From positions 1 through 64,000 of the forward strand of contig CAITOF010000099.1 of assembly GCA_903893945.1 (NCBI GenBank): a stretch of 64,000 bases of DNA, read 5' to 3'. How positions within the stretch are numbered: the stretch's first letter is position 1; every line of letters begins with the position of its first letter. A model generated the notes under the pieces. It was not told the DNA's origin and searched no databases. It was given only the letters and a program-made list of their open reading frames with translations. Source of the DNA: an uncultured Oxalobacteraceae bacterium. GTDB lineage: Bacteria; Pseudomonadota; Gammaproteobacteria; Burkholderiales; Burkholderiaceae_D. Below, piece by piece: positions 33,991-43,393 of the stretch. Position numbers and translations under genes: made by a program.

Positions 33991-35193
33991 ATGAAACTGA
34001 ATACCAAATTATCCGTACTGGCCTTATCTCTGTTATGTACCGGTTCCGCCTTTGCGCAAATCTCGGGTGATGTCATCAAAATCGGTTTTATTACCGATAT
34101 GTCCGGCCTGTATGCCGATGTCGATGGCAAGGGCGGTGCTGAGGCGATCAAAATGGCGATTGACGATATGGGCGGCATGATCAATGGCAAAAAAATTGAA
34201 CTGGTCACTGCCGACCATCTTAATAAAGCGGACATCGCGGCCAACAAGGCACGCGAATGGATCGACCAGCAGGGCGTGGACATGATTATCGGCGGCACCA
34301 ATTCCGGCGCCAGCCTGGCGATCGCCAAAATAGCGGCGGAAAAACATCGCCCGTTCATCGTGATCGGGGCAGGTTCGTCGCGGTTAACCAACGAGGATTG
34401 CGCGCCTTACACGATACATTATGCCTATGACACCGTCGCACTGGCGCGTGGCACAGCGGGCACACTGGTCAAACAGGGCAACAAGTCCTGGTACTTTCTG
34501 ACGGCAGATTACGCGTTCGGCGCCTCACTCGAGAAAGATGCAACGGAAATCGTCAAAGCGAATGGCGGCTCGGTGCTGGGTTCGGTCAAGCACCCTCTGT
34601 CGGCCTCTGATTTCTCGTCCTTTCTGTTACAGGCACAATCATCCAAAGCGCACGTGCTCGGACTGGCCAACGCCGGCGCGGATACCGACAACGCCATCAA
34701 GGCCGCCAACGAATTTGGCATAACAAAGACCATGAAACTGGCCGGGTTACTGGTGTTCATCAATGACATTCATTCGCTGGGCTTGCAGACAACGCAGGGC
34801 ATGTATCTGACCACGAGCTGGTACTGGGACCTGAGCCCCGACACACGCGCCTGGTCCAAGCGCTATTTTGACAAAATGAAAAGTGAACCTTCCGACCTGC
34901 AGGCTGCAGATTATTCGGCGGCGACCACTTATCTGAAGGCTGTGAAAGCGAGCGGCACGGATGATCCCGACAAAATCATGGCTTATCTGAGGGCCAACCC
35001 GGTCAATGATTTTTATGCCAAAAACGGCGTGGTCCGGCCTGATGGACGCATGGTCCATGACATGTATGTCATGCAGGTCAAGACGCCGGCCGAATCCAAA
35101 TACGCCTGGGATTATATGAAAGTCGTCCAGACCATCCCCGGCGACCAGGCTTATACGGCCAAGGCAGAAAGCAAGTGCACGTTGTGGAAGTGA
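33991..35193 (+). CDS. ABC transporter substrate-binding protein (Leu/Ile/Val-type, type 1 PBP)
   Basis: 400 residues. The signal peptide ends SAFA/QISG. The fold landmarks are IKIGFITDMSGLYADVDGKG at the N terminus, INGKKIELVTAD, IIGGTNSGASLAIAKIA and WYFLTADYAFGASLEKDA, as in LivK/amide/urea-binding proteins. The C-terminal half holds YAWDYMKVVQTIPGDQAY and ends CTLWK, reminiscent of betaproteobacterial binding proteins for aromatic or amide ligands. The actual ligand is unknown. The ATG at 33991 follows GGGGA; the earlier ATG at 33979 overlaps the ribosome site. Confidence 0.9.
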   Translation: MKLNTKLSVLALSLLCTGSAFAQISGDVIKIGFITDMSGLYADVDGKGGAEAIKMAIDDMGGMINGKKIELVTADHLNKADIAANKAREWIDQQGVDMIIGGTNSGASLAIAKIAAEKHRPFIVIGAGSSRLTNEDCAPYTIHYAYDTVALARGTAGTLVKQGNKSWYFLTADYAFGASLEKDATEIVKANGGSVLGSVKHPLSASDFSSFLLQAQSSKAHVLGLANAGADTDNAIKAANEFGITKTMKLAGLLVFINDIHSLGLQTTQGMYLTTSWYWDLSPDTRAWSKRYFDKMKSEPSDLQAADYSAATTYLKAVKASGTDDPDKIMAYLRANPVNDFYAKNGVVRPDGRMVHDMYVMQVKTPAESKYAWDYMKVVQTIPGDQAYTAKAESKCTLWK

Positions 35194-35205
35194 TGCTGAG
35201 CTGAC

Positions 35206-36090
35206 ATGGATATTTTCGGGATACCTCTCCAGGCATTTTTGAGCCAGTTGCTGCTGGGTCTGGTCAATGGCTCGTTCTACGCGATTTTGTCGCTGGGACT
35301 GGCAGTGATCTTTGGACTGCTCAATATCATCAATTTTTCCCACGGTGCGCTGTATATGTGTGGCGCTTTTCTGGCCTGGATGGGACTGACCTATTTTGAG
35401 CTGAACTATTGGGTCATGCTGCTGCTGGCGCCGCTCATTATGGGCGCAGCAGGTATGCTGATTGAACGAACCATGTTGTCGCGCCTGTACAAGCTCGATC
35501 AGTTGTACGGATTGCTGCTCACGTTCGGCATTTCATTAGTCATTGAAGGGTTGTTCCGCTCGTTCTTTGGCGTGTCTGGTCAGCCCTATGCTGTGCCGGA
35601 GCTGTTGTCCGGTGCCACCAATCTGGGTTTCATGATTTTGCCGAATTACCGCGCCTGGGTGGTTATTGCGTCTTTGTCCGTGTGTTTTATGACCTGGTTT
35701 GTCATCGAAAAAACAAAGCTGGGTTCGTATCTGCGCGCCGGTACCGAGAATCCGAAAATGGTCGAAGCCTTCGGCGTCAATGTGCCCCTGATGGTGACAT
35801 TCACCTATGGGTTTGGGGTCGCACTGGCGGCCTTTGCCGGCGTGCTGGCCGCACCGGTTATCCAGATCTCATCACTGATGGGATCCAATCTCATCATTGT
35901 CGTATTTGCCGTGGTGGTCATCGGTGGAATGGGTTCGATACTGGGATCGATTCTGACCGGGCTGGGACTGGGTGTGCTGGAAGGCCTGACCCGGGTTTTT
36001 TATCCGGAAGGATCGTCCACCGTGGTGTTTGTGGTGATGGTGGTCGTGCTGATATTTCGCCCTGCGGGGTTGTTTGGTAAGGAGCAATAA
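35206..36090 (+). CDS. livH: Liv-type ABC permease (LivH-like)
   Basis: 294 residues, about eight membrane helices. The N terminus LLLGLVNGSFYAILSLGLAVIFG with LLNIINFSHGALYM and the loop VVVIGGMGSILGSILTGLGLG are LivH signatures. It forms the inner-membrane channel with the next gene product, fed by the binding protein encoded just upstream. Confidence 0.93.
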   Translation: MDIFGIPLQAFLSQLLLGLVNGSFYAILSLGLAVIFGLLNIINFSHGALYMCGAFLAWMGLTYFELNYWVMLLLAPLIMGAAGMLIERTMLSRLYKLDQLYGLLLTFGISLVIEGLFRSFFGVSGQPYAVPELLSGATNLGFMILPNYRAWVVIASLSVCFMTWFVIEKTKLGSYLRAGTENPKMVEAFGVNVPLMVTFTYGFGVALAAFAGVLAAPVIQISSLMGSNLIIVVFAVVVIGGMGSILGSILTGLGLGVLEGLTRVFYPEGSSTVVFVVMVVVLIFRPAGLFGKEQ

Positions 36091-36092
36091 CC

Positions 36093-37058
36093 ATGAGAAA
36101 CAGACTCCTTGTCGCTGTGTGCGTGCTGGTCCTGCTGCTTTTGCCCTACGCTGTTTATCCTGTGCTGGCGATGAAGGTACTGTGCTTTGCCCTGTTTGCC
36201 TGTGCGTTTAATCTGCTGATCGGTTATACCGGTTTGCTCTCGTTTGGCCACGCCGCATTTTTTGGCGCGGCCGCTTACACCACCGGGTATGCGATTCAGA
36301 CTCTGGGCTTATCGACTGAAATTGCCCTGTTACTGGGCATGCTGGTGGGGGGCTTGCTTGGCCTGGTGATGGGCGTGCTCGCGATCCGCCGACAGGGGAT
36401 ATATTTTTCGATGATCACGCTGGCGTTGGCCCAGATGTGGTATTTCGTCTGTCTGCGCCTGCCACAGACTGGCGGTGAAGACGGGTTGCAGGGTGTCGCG
36501 CGCGGCACATTTCTCGGTCTCATTGATTTATCAAGGGATATCAGTCTGTACTACGTGGTGTTAGCCATTACCGTTGCGGGCTTTTTCCTTATAGTTCGCA
36601 TCGTGCACTCGCCTTATGGCCAGGTTTTGAAGGCGATTAAAGACAACGAACCACGCGCGATCTCACTCGGCTACGATGTGAACAGATACAAGCTGCTCGC
36701 GTTTGTCCTGTCAGCGTCGCTGGCCGGTTTGGCCGGTGCCGCCAAAACGGTGGTGCTCGGTTTTGCGACCCTGTCGGACGTGCACTGGAGCCTGTCGGGT
36801 CTGGTGATTTTAATGACACTGGTCGGCGGTATCGAAACGATGGAAGGCCCGATTGTGGGCGCCATTCTGGTGCTGTTTTTGGAAAACAAGCTGGGGGATC
36901 TGGGTAACTGGCTGAGCATGACGACCCATGTCGAATGGTTTTCAACGCTGGGCGAATCCGTGTCACTGGTCACTGGCGTTATTTTCATCGGCTGCGTGCT
37001 GATGTTCAGGCGTGGCATTGTTGGCGAAATCATCGCCCGGGTAAACAGGAACGCTTAG
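36093..37058 (+). CDS. livM: Liv-type ABC permease (LivM-like)
   Basis: 321 residues, about nine membrane helices. FALFACAFNLLIGYTGLLSFGHAAFFGAAAY is the LivM signature (given here as its two halves FALFACAFNLLIGYTG and LLSFGHAAFFGAAAY), with KAIKDNEPRAISLGYD and VGGIETMEGPIVGA near the C terminus. It is the last gene of the transporter operon, 2 nt after livH, and ends 18 nt from the stop of the convergent TPR gene. Confidence 0.93.
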   Translation: MRNRLLVAVCVLVLLLLPYAVYPVLAMKVLCFALFACAFNLLIGYTGLLSFGHAAFFGAAAYTTGYAIQTLGLSTEIALLLGMLVGGLLGLVMGVLAIRRQGIYFSMITLALAQMWYFVCLRLPQTGGEDGLQGVARGTFLGLIDLSRDISLYYVVLAITVAGFFLIVRIVHSPYGQVLKAIKDNEPRAISLGYDVNRYKLLAFVLSASLAGLAGAAKTVVLGFATLSDVHWSLSGLVILMTLVGGIETMEGPIVGAILVLFLENKLGDLGNWLSMTTHVEWFSTLGESVSLVTGVIFIGCVLMFRRGIVGEIIARVNRNA

Positions 37059-37076
37059 CCGGTCCGGCCTGCCCGG

Positions 37077-38966
37077 CTAACTGTCTGCTTTCTCTGCCAG
37101 GGCACGGGCCTGTTTCAACTGTGTCCAGTTGGGTGCATATTTCAGCGCCTCATTGTACCGGTCCAGTGCCTCGGCCCGGTGTCCCTGTTTGGCCAGCACG
37201 TCGCCCCAGGCTTTCAAGGGATCGGCCCAGTGAGGACCCTTCTGGTTCGCCAGCCGGAATTGTTCCAGCGCGCCTGTCAGGTCATTATGTTTGAATAACG
37301 CCATACCGTATGAGTAATAACCGCTCGGGATGCTGGGCGCGAGTTTGATCGCTTTGGCATACCAGGCCTGCGCACCGGTCCAGTCGCCACGCAGTTCCAG
37401 CACATCACCTTTAAACCGGTAGCAGTCGACAAAGGTCGAATAGCCGGTCGCCTTGATCGGCGCATCCAGCGCCGCGTCGGCTTTGGCGGATTGCCCGGTT
37501 TTTTCATAGGTGGGTGCCGCATAACACATGTACATCGGATTCAGGATGGACACGGTTGGATTTTTGTAGGCGGCGGCATAGTTGTCCCATTCCGCCGCAG
37601 CCGCTTTCAGGTCGCCGATTTCTTCTGCGAGCACCGCTTTGGACATGGCCGATGAGGATATATCGGGCGCACTCCGGCTGTTGACCACAGTCGTCTTAAT
37701 CCGCACCGCGGCTGTATCGACGTCGTGCCGCCATGCCTCGTATTGTGCAATATTCAGATTGACCACCCCTGTCGCGCTGGCGTTGGTGCCGATGCCGCCA
37801 TGCGACTCCATGTCGGCGATATTGCTGGCAATCCATGCCGTCAGGTCCCATACCTGCTGGTCGTAATTCTGGTACTCAATCTCCGGTGCGCGTCCCGGTC
37901 GCCCGCCGGCCACCCTCATCAGTTGTTCGCCGGTCCGGACCGTACCTTCTTCGTCACCCATCGCGGTCAGCGTCGTCATGACGTTGTTGTAGCCGGTCCA
38001 GAAATCCGGTTTCAGGCGCAGGGTTTCCCGGTACAGCATGAGACCTTTCTCGCTTGCGCCGGGATCACCTTTATCCACAATGGCAATCGCCCAGTCGTTC
38101 AGAACATAGGGTTTTTCGCTGGCAGACAGGGTCGGGTAGGCATGCTGGGCAAACTGGATGGCATCATCGTCCCGGTCATTGCTGGCCAGGTAATTGGCCC
38201 AGAGACCAGGTTGTGACTGTCCGTAAATATACTCGCCGGCCTGGGTCAGAAGCTTGTCGATATTGCGTCTGTTGTCCAGGAAGGTCTTGGCCAGAATGCC
38301 TGGTCCGCGCACGGTCAGAGCCAGGTTACCCTCTTCGGTAATGACCACATCGCCGCTGATGTGCTGATCATGACCGAAGCGTGTCTTCAGAACGTTTTCG
38401 ATCTGGCCGATGGATATGCCGGTTTCCGGTACTTCAATCGCAATGTCATTTGTCCAGGCATTTGACAGTGAGCGCCGTTCGGCACTGGTGCGGGTGGCGA
38501 CCTGTATGCGGGTCAGTACGTCAAGCAGTCCTGATGAAATTATCCGGCCATTTGGTACCTGACCGACCGCATTCGCTGATACCTCGAACTCGTCAATGAC
38601 GACGCTGCGCGAGTGAACCGCATCCCAGACCATGAGGATGGCGGCCAGTCCGATGGCAGTGGCCACGAGGGCCATAAAAACCTGAAAACTCATGCGCATG
38701 TGGTCGAAATAGCGCTTGCGTTTTAGCGCTTCGATGCCAAGAACACGCTCTTCCTCAAAGTGGTGCACCTGAAGCCGGACCAGGGCGCGTTGATCCCGCA
38801 GATATTCTTTGGCCTCGTGGCTCAATGCGGGATCAAACCGGGCCGCGTCCATCATGATGGTCGCGGCAACATCATCAGCACGTGAATTGATTGCCTGAGC
38901 GTTTCGTTCCTCGGGTTCTCCGTTGTCCAGGATACCTTGGATCACTCCGCTTTCTTTTTCAGCCAT
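37077..38966 (-). CDS. TPR-containing membrane-anchored protein of unknown function
   Basis: 629 residues. A charged cytoplasmic N-terminal part (~1-90) precedes one membrane helix (92-114, MSFQVFMALVATAIGLAAIL). A domain with VVIDEFEVSANAVGQVPNG and ISIGQIENVLKTRFG follows, then ~400 residues of TPR-like repeats with clear units near the end (PSGYYSYGMALFKHNDLTGALEQF, ADPLKAWGDVLAKQGHRAEALDRY). The long helical-repeat part is predicted to lie outside the cytoplasm. I do not recognise a function. It is a single gene with its own short upstream region, in which a 7-bp inverted repeat overlaps the ribosome site. Confidence 0.7.
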   Translation of the reverse strand: MAEKESGVIQGILDNGEPEERNAQAINSRADDVAATIMMDAARFDPALSHEAKEYLRDQRALVRLQVHHFEEERVLGIEALKRKRYFDHMRMSFQVFMALVATAIGLAAILMVWDAVHSRSVVIDEFEVSANAVGQVPNGRIISSGLLDVLTRIQVATRTSAERRSLSNAWTNDIAIEVPETGISIGQIENVLKTRFGHDQHISGDVVITEEGNLALTVRGPGILAKTFLDNRRNIDKLLTQAGEYIYGQSQPGLWANYLASNDRDDDAIQFAQHAYPTLSASEKPYVLNDWAIAIVDKGDPGASEKGLMLYRETLRLKPDFWTGYNNVMTTLTAMGDEEGTVRTGEQLMRVAGGRPGRAPEIEYQNYDQQVWDLTAWIASNIADMESHGGIGTNASATGVVNLNIAQYEAWRHDVDTAAVRIKTTVVNSRSAPDISSSAMSKAVLAEEIGDLKAAAAEWDNYAAAYKNPTVSILNPMYMCYAAPTYEKTGQSAKADAALDAPIKATGYSTFVDCYRFKGDVLELRGDWTGAQAWYAKAIKLAPSIPSGYYSYGMALFKHNDLTGALEQFRLANQKGPHWADPLKAWGDVLAKQGHRAEALDRYNEALKYAPNWTQLKQARALAEKADS

Positions 38967-38989
38967 ATCGCCCCCTGTTATTGGCGATA
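38966..38989 (-). promoter_or_regulatory. inverted repeat overlapping ribosome site and start of the TPR gene
   Basis: On the minus strand TATCGCC, a 10-nt spacer and GGCGATA form a hairpin; the second arm and the preceding G run include the ribosome site, and the arm ends at the first base of the start codon. It could partly hide the initiation region in the mRNA. Confidence 0.35.
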
Positions 38990-39050
38990 ATTATCACGTT
39001 AAGTCAAATCGGTTGCAAGACATGTTTTCGCGCCGCAGGGTACGGACCAC

Positions 39051-39422
39051 TCAGTGGGTGGGTGCATGCAGCGCAATCCGGTTACCTTCCGTGTCCAGAA
39101 AAATGGCGCGAAAACCGTGTGGACCAATCGGGTGGATGTCTTCCAGTACCGTACCGCCCGAGGCACGCACCGCCTGCACCGCGTCCTTCAGTCGCCCGCT
39201 CGCATTCAGGTACACCAGTGGACCGGTGCTGGACGGCGCATTGCTTGCGTCAGGCACGAAAAGGCAACCCGACACATTGGTTGTGGCGTGCGGCAGCAGG
39301 CCAAAAGAAAATCCGGGACCACCTTCTTTGCTGATCGCCGCACCCAGCACGCTGGAATAAAAGCCGATGGCCCTATCGAGATCGGCAACGGGAATATCCA
39401 CCCAGACAAATTGATTGTTCAT
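39051..39422 (-). CDS. VOC-family (glyoxalase/bleomycin-resistance-like) protein
   Basis: 123 residues, two beta-alpha-beta-beta-beta modules. WVDIPVADLDRAIGFYSSVLG at the start and DTEGNRIALHAP at the end are characteristic of the VOC superfamily, close to the YkcA/PhnB-like group of small stand-alone members. Substrate and metal content are unknown. It stands alone between a divergent TPR gene and the catabolic operon. Confidence 0.85.
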   Translation of the reverse strand: MNNQFVWVDIPVADLDRAIGFYSSVLGAAISKEGGPGFSFGLLPHATTNVSGCLFVPDASNAPSSTGPLVYLNASGRLKDAVQAVRASGGTVLEDIHPIGPHGFRAIFLDTEGNRIALHAPTH

Positions 39423-39623
39423 TTTTCAATACTCCACATGGAATTGGGGAAGTAATTATGCAACAATTCGGAGCAACTGGCATAATCCGAGCAACCTGAC
39501 GATCCTGGAAAGCATGGAATGGCATCTGTGAAACCTACCCGATTGATACTGTCAAATCCGGCGCGCCACAAGTGGACGGGTTATCAGGAACCCGTCCGCC
39601 GGTGCGACCGGGTCAGGGTCGTA

Positions 39624-39974
39624 TCAGGACAGCGAAAATACGTAATACTTGCGGACCCGCTCAATCACTTCCCAGGTGCCCTTCAAACCGGGTTCAATAA
39701 CGAACACGTCGCCCTTGGTAATTTCCACCGGCTGACCGCCCTCCGGGGTAATGATGCAGCGACCTTCAAGCAGATGACAGTATTCCCAATCCTGGTAGTC
39801 AATGGCCCACAGACCCGGTGACGATTCCCATGTGCCGCTCAGTAATTTTCCGTCAGCCGATGAATAGGCGTTGATGGTGACGGTCTGGGGATTGCCCTTG
39901 AGCGGGGTTCCGGGCCACGGACTGTCAAGTTCGGCGCGGGCATTGGCTTTGTTCAGAATATGAAGATGTGACAT
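39624..39974 (-). CDS. small cupin-domain protein
   Basis: 116 residues from the ATG preceded by GAGGA at 5 nt; the frame can be read to 40187, but that part overlaps the XRE-cupin gene. The single cupin barrel (LLSGTWESSPGLWAIDYQDW, EYCHLLEGRCIITPEGGQ, VEITKGDVFVIEPGLKGTW) resembles the DUF861/EutQ-type cupins that are often encoded with amine-oxidising flavoproteins. Last gene of the minus-strand operon that starts at 45000. The role is unknown. Confidence 0.82.
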   Translation of the reverse strand: MSHLHILNKANARAELDSPWPGTPLKGNPQTVTINAYSSADGKLLSGTWESSPGLWAIDYQDWEYCHLLEGRCIITPEGGQPVEITKGDVFVIEPGLKGTWEVIERVRKYYVFSLS

Positions 39975-40014
39975 AAGGTCCTCTATGATTGATGTGACGA
40001 AGGGTTGGCAAGTG

Positions 40015-40581
40015 TTAAAGTTTGGCGTGGCTGTATATCCAGAGCACTTTGGAAATACTGTCACCTGAATTGCGGTAGCGATAATACGTGCCGCTGGGGT
40101 AAGCCAGACTGTCTCCGGCTTTGACGTGAAAATACTGTTCACCCAGCCAGAGTTCCATTTCACCTTCCAGCACATAGGCCGCTTCAATGCAGCCGGACTG
40201 GATCAGCTCATGGCTGCTTTCCGAATCCGGATCCATCAAGGTCATCTGCATCTGGAAATTGCCGGCCAGATTCGGTGACAGCAGAAAATCGGTAATGCCA
40301 CCGGCATAGCGCAGCATCGGCCGCTGGTTGGCACGTACAACCACGCCGCGGTCGGCAGGTGTGCTTGGGCTAAAGAAAATATGCTCCGGAACGCTCAGTG
40401 CAACCGATAGATTAATCAGATCCGTGATGGTGGGTTCTGATTTGCCGCGTTCCAGCTGCGACACAAAGCCCACCGAGCGATCAATCGAATCCGCCAGCGC
40501 TTCAAGAGACAGTCCGCGTAACTTGCGCAAATTGCGGACCTGCTCTCCCAGCCAGGTGGATTCTGATTTTGACGCTAACAT
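40015..40581 (-). CDS. XRE-family regulator with C-terminal cupin sensor
   Basis: 188 residues. The helix-turn-helix (residues ~10-70: LRKLRGLSLEALADSIDRSVGFVSQLERGKSEPTI in two pieces LRKLRGLSLEALADSI and VGFVSQLERGKSEPTI) is followed by a cupin barrel (~95-188, ELIQSGCIEAAYVLEGEMEL, KAGDSLAYPSGTYYRYRN). This PuuR/HipB-like architecture usually senses a small metabolite and controls the catabolic genes nearby. It is probably the regulator of its own operon (flavoproteins, GcvT-like enzyme, cupin). A candidate operator is the inverted repeat at 45114-45158. Confidence 0.88.
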   Translation of the reverse strand: MLASKSESTWLGEQVRNLRKLRGLSLEALADSIDRSVGFVSQLERGKSEPTITDLINLSVALSVPEHIFFSPSTPADRGVVVRANQRPMLRYAGGITDFLLSPNLAGNFQMQMTLMDPDSESSHELIQSGCIEAAYVLEGEMELWLGEQYFHVKAGDSLAYPSGTYYRYRNSGDSISKVLWIYSHAKL

Positions 40582-40605
40582 GGCTCTGATTAACCGGAGT
40601 GGTGC

Positions 40606-41820
40606 TTACATGTCTTTCGGTGGCGTCAGTTTCTTGCGCTCGGGGACATAAAACGGTTTCTCGGTGATGTGACATTGAAACATTTTACGTTCCCAGCGGC
40701 ATTCACGATGCAGGTAAACTTCAGCCCACATCTCGTGTTTGCCGTCAAAATAAGGCGCTTCCAGAAATGCCAGCGCGATATTCTGTTTAAGGATCGGTGA
40801 CCAGAGCGCCGAAGTAATTTCACCAATCTGGTTCATGCTTTCCTTGTCGCTGTAAATCAGTGCGCCATCGGCCTGCTTGTTCCAGTCAATATCAAGCCCG
40901 ACCAGTTTATAGCTGAGCCCCTTCTTCTGTTCCCTGACCAAGGCCCGTTTGCCGGTAAAGTTCGGTTTCGTCATGTCAACCACCCAGTCCAGACCGAGCT
41001 CAAACGGAGTGCGGTTACGCTTAGGACGTGTCGTCTGAAAACACGACATGAATTCAACATTCACCAGTATCAGGCCGGCTTCAATGCGCACCATGTTCAA
41101 GGCTTCCGAGCCTATCATGCGTATGCCCAGTGGCGCACCGGTGGCAAACAGTGTCTGCCACAGGTTGTCGGCGTGCTGTGCATCGATCCAGAGTTCATAA
41201 CCCAGATCACCGGTAAAGCCGGTACGCGAGATGATGACTTCATAGCCATTCAGGGTGAACACATCGAGCTGGAACGGTTTCAGATTTTCCACACCGGCAA
41301 AGCCCATTTTTTTCAGGATATTGCAGGACACCGGACCCTGAACAGCGAGCGCAGCCACCTGTTCGGTGATTTCGGTAATCGTTACATCGTAACCAAAGGC
41401 AGAATCTTCCAGCCATTCGGTCTGGCGCTCGGCACAGCATAAACGGAATTCAGTTGCTGACAGGCGGAATACAGTGCCGTCTTCCACCACATGACCATTG
41501 TCATTGCACCACACAGTGTAGACCACGCGTTTGGGCAACATCTTCCTGATGTTACGTGTCACCAGTCTGTCCATGTAGCGTTCGGCATCTGGGCCGGTGA
41601 TCTGATACTTGATCATCGGGCACAGGTCAAACACGCCGCAGGAATTACGCACCACAAAATATTCCGACGCAGAGCTGCCGAAATTGGTCAGGGTGGTGTA
41701 GCCACCCCATTCTTCGTAGGCATCATTCTGAATCAGATGTTTGTACGAATTATAAAAATGCGTTTCCAGAATGGGACGCTCAAACGAAGGGCGCTGGTTG
41801 TTCGCGGTATTGGCAATCAT
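40606..41820 (-). CDS. GcvT/DmdA-like folate-dependent aminomethyl- or demethyltransferase
   Basis: 404 residues from an ATG preceded by GGAGGAAAC; a longer frame to 42006 lies inside the next gene. The GcvT fold is clear: DAERYMDRLVTRNIRK, VFRLSATEFRLCCAER, VAALAVQGPVSCNILKKM, ISRTGFTGDLGYELWI, MVRIEAGLILVNVEF, LGLDWVVDM and TGKRALVREQKK. The family moves one-carbon units from methylated substrates such as glycine, sarcosine, dimethylglycine or DMSP to tetrahydrofolate. Together with two flavoproteins in the operon this suggests oxidation or demethylation of an N-methyl or related compound. The exact substrate is not evident. It begins 1 nt after the second oxidoreductase. Confidence 0.85.
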   Translation of the reverse strand: MIANTANNQRPSFERPILETHFYNSYKHLIQNDAYEEWGGYTTLTNFGSSASEYFVVRNSCGVFDLCPMIKYQITGPDAERYMDRLVTRNIRKMLPKRVVYTVWCNDNGHVVEDGTVFRLSATEFRLCCAERQTEWLEDSAFGYDVTITEITEQVAALAVQGPVSCNILKKMGFAGVENLKPFQLDVFTLNGYEVIISRTGFTGDLGYELWIDAQHADNLWQTLFATGAPLGIRMIGSEALNMVRIEAGLILVNVEFMSCFQTTRPKRNRTPFELGLDWVVDMTKPNFTGKRALVREQKKGLSYKLVGLDIDWNKQADGALIYSDKESMNQIGEITSALWSPILKQNIALAFLEAPYFDGKHEMWAEVYLHRECRWERKMFQCHITEKPFYVPERKKLTPPKDM

Positions 41821-41821
41821 C

Positions 41822-43393
41822 TTAGTTTCCTCCCTTTGTAGACTCAAGTACCTGTTTTGCTGCATTGCGTCCGGCCAGTCCCATGACATTTCCACCCGGG
41901 TGACTGCCGGCGCCGCACAGATACAGATTGCCGACAGGTCCGGCATAGCGCGACAAGGCAGCCACGGGACGGTTAAACAGGAACGACTCAAAGACCATTT
42001 CAACATGATGCCAGTGACCGCCCGTCATACCGAATTCACGTTCGATATCGCGTGGTGTCAGCAATTCCGCTTTCACGACCAGCGCCTTGATGCCTGGCGC
42101 ATGACGTTCGAGCTGATTCAGGATGTTGTCCAGACAGGCGGCGCGGTTGGCATCTTCCTGTTCGCTGTCATCGTAGGGCAAATACTGAACAACGGCCGAC
42201 AACACGTGTTGTCCGTCTTTCACCAGACTCTGATCCGATACCGACGGGACCGTAATTTCCAGTACCGGTGCTTTGGGATATTCTTTGTATTTGCTCGGAT
42301 TGAAGGCCAGCTCAATGTCGTCCAGTGAAGGTGCTACCAGGAAGCGGCTGCCCAGCTGGGATGCATCAACGCCGTTGAATTTGGGCGCACCTTTCAGCAC
42401 CAGATGCAACTTGCCGGCTTTGCCGCTTGAACGGATGTTGCGGATCCGGCGCACAAACCCGGTATCCAGATGTTCAACCTCAACCAGTTTCAGGAACGTC
42501 TGTTTTGGATCGGCATTGGATATCACGTTGTCGGCCAGGATCTGTTCACCGTTGTCCAGTTCAACACCGACCGCATTCAGATTCTCGACCAGAATCCTTT
42601 TGACCTTGGCACCGGTGCGGATTTCTGCACCGGCTGCTTTGGCGGCTGAAGCAATCGATCTGCTTAACGCACCCATGCCACCTTGTGGCAGCGACAATCC
42701 GGTAGCGCCATTATGCGAGTAACCGGCCTGACGACACAGGTAGGTCAGGACGCTGCCCATGGAACGTGCAGCCCATTCACTACCCAACAGGGCGTCCATG
42801 GCAATAGCGGCTTTTAACTGCTCGTTGGTGAAATATTCGTCCAGCAGATCATAAAAATTCATGCCGATGATGCGTAAAAATTCGCGCATGTAGAATCGAC
42901 CCAGTTTGCGCAGACTCCAGCCCAACCCCGCCAACTCGATCCGTTCCGACCAGGTTTCGATTGAAATCCGTGGCGGGATTTTATTCAGGATCGGACGCAA
43001 TACAGTCGCAAAGCGCTGCATGTCAGTGGAAAAACGGCCAAAGGCGACTTTATCTTCCTCGGATAACGAAACTCCAGCGATCGTATTGCCGTCAAACGTG
43101 ATGGTGTTGCCCGATTCACTGATGGACAGGGTTTTGATCTGCTTTGCAGAAAACGTCAAACCATGACTGGTCAGTTTCAGGTCACGAATTAAATCAGCGG
43201 GCATGGCATACAGCAAATGCGCGCCGCTGGATACCGACGCACCGGGCGCCAGTTCGCGAGTGCGGGCTGCACCACCGATGTCGTTGGCTGCTTCCAGCAC
43301 CAGTACCGATTTTCCGGCGCGCGCCAGATAAGCAGCACAGACTAAACCGTTATGCCCACCACCAATGACTATGTGTTGATAACGTGATGTCAT
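41822..43393 (-). CDS. FAD-dependent oxidoreductase, CrtI/PYROXD2-like (second of a tandem pair)
   Basis: 523 residues. The dinucleotide-binding motif YQHIVIGGGHNGLVCAAYLA continues into VLEAANDIGGAAR near the N terminus, and the C-terminal FAD-binding element NLYLCGAGSHPGGNVMGLAG with RNAAKQVL. These are diagnostic of the phytoene-desaturase/PYROXD2 group of flavin amine-oxidase-fold proteins. It overlaps the preceding homologous gene by 4 nt (ATGA). The pair share FNRP near the C terminus and the same overall layout, so they probably arose by gene duplication and may form a heterodimer. The substrate is unknown. Confidence 0.88.
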   Translation of the reverse strand: MTSRYQHIVIGGGHNGLVCAAYLARAGKSVLVLEAANDIGGAARTRELAPGASVSSGAHLLYAMPADLIRDLKLTSHGLTFSAKQIKTLSISESGNTITFDGNTIAGVSLSEEDKVAFGRFSTDMQRFATVLRPILNKIPPRISIETWSERIELAGLGWSLRKLGRFYMREFLRIIGMNFYDLLDEYFTNEQLKAAIAMDALLGSEWAARSMGSVLTYLCRQAGYSHNGATGLSLPQGGMGALSRSIASAAKAAGAEIRTGAKVKRILVENLNAVGVELDNGEQILADNVISNADPKQTFLKLVEVEHLDTGFVRRIRNIRSSGKAGKLHLVLKGAPKFNGVDASQLGSRFLVAPSLDDIELAFNPSKYKEYPKAPVLEITVPSVSDQSLVKDGQHVLSAVVQYLPYDDSEQEDANRAACLDNILNQLERHAPGIKALVVKAELLTPRDIEREFGMTGGHWHHVEMVFESFLFNRPVAALSRYAGPVGNLYLCGAGSHPGGNVMGLAGRNAAKQVLESTKGGN

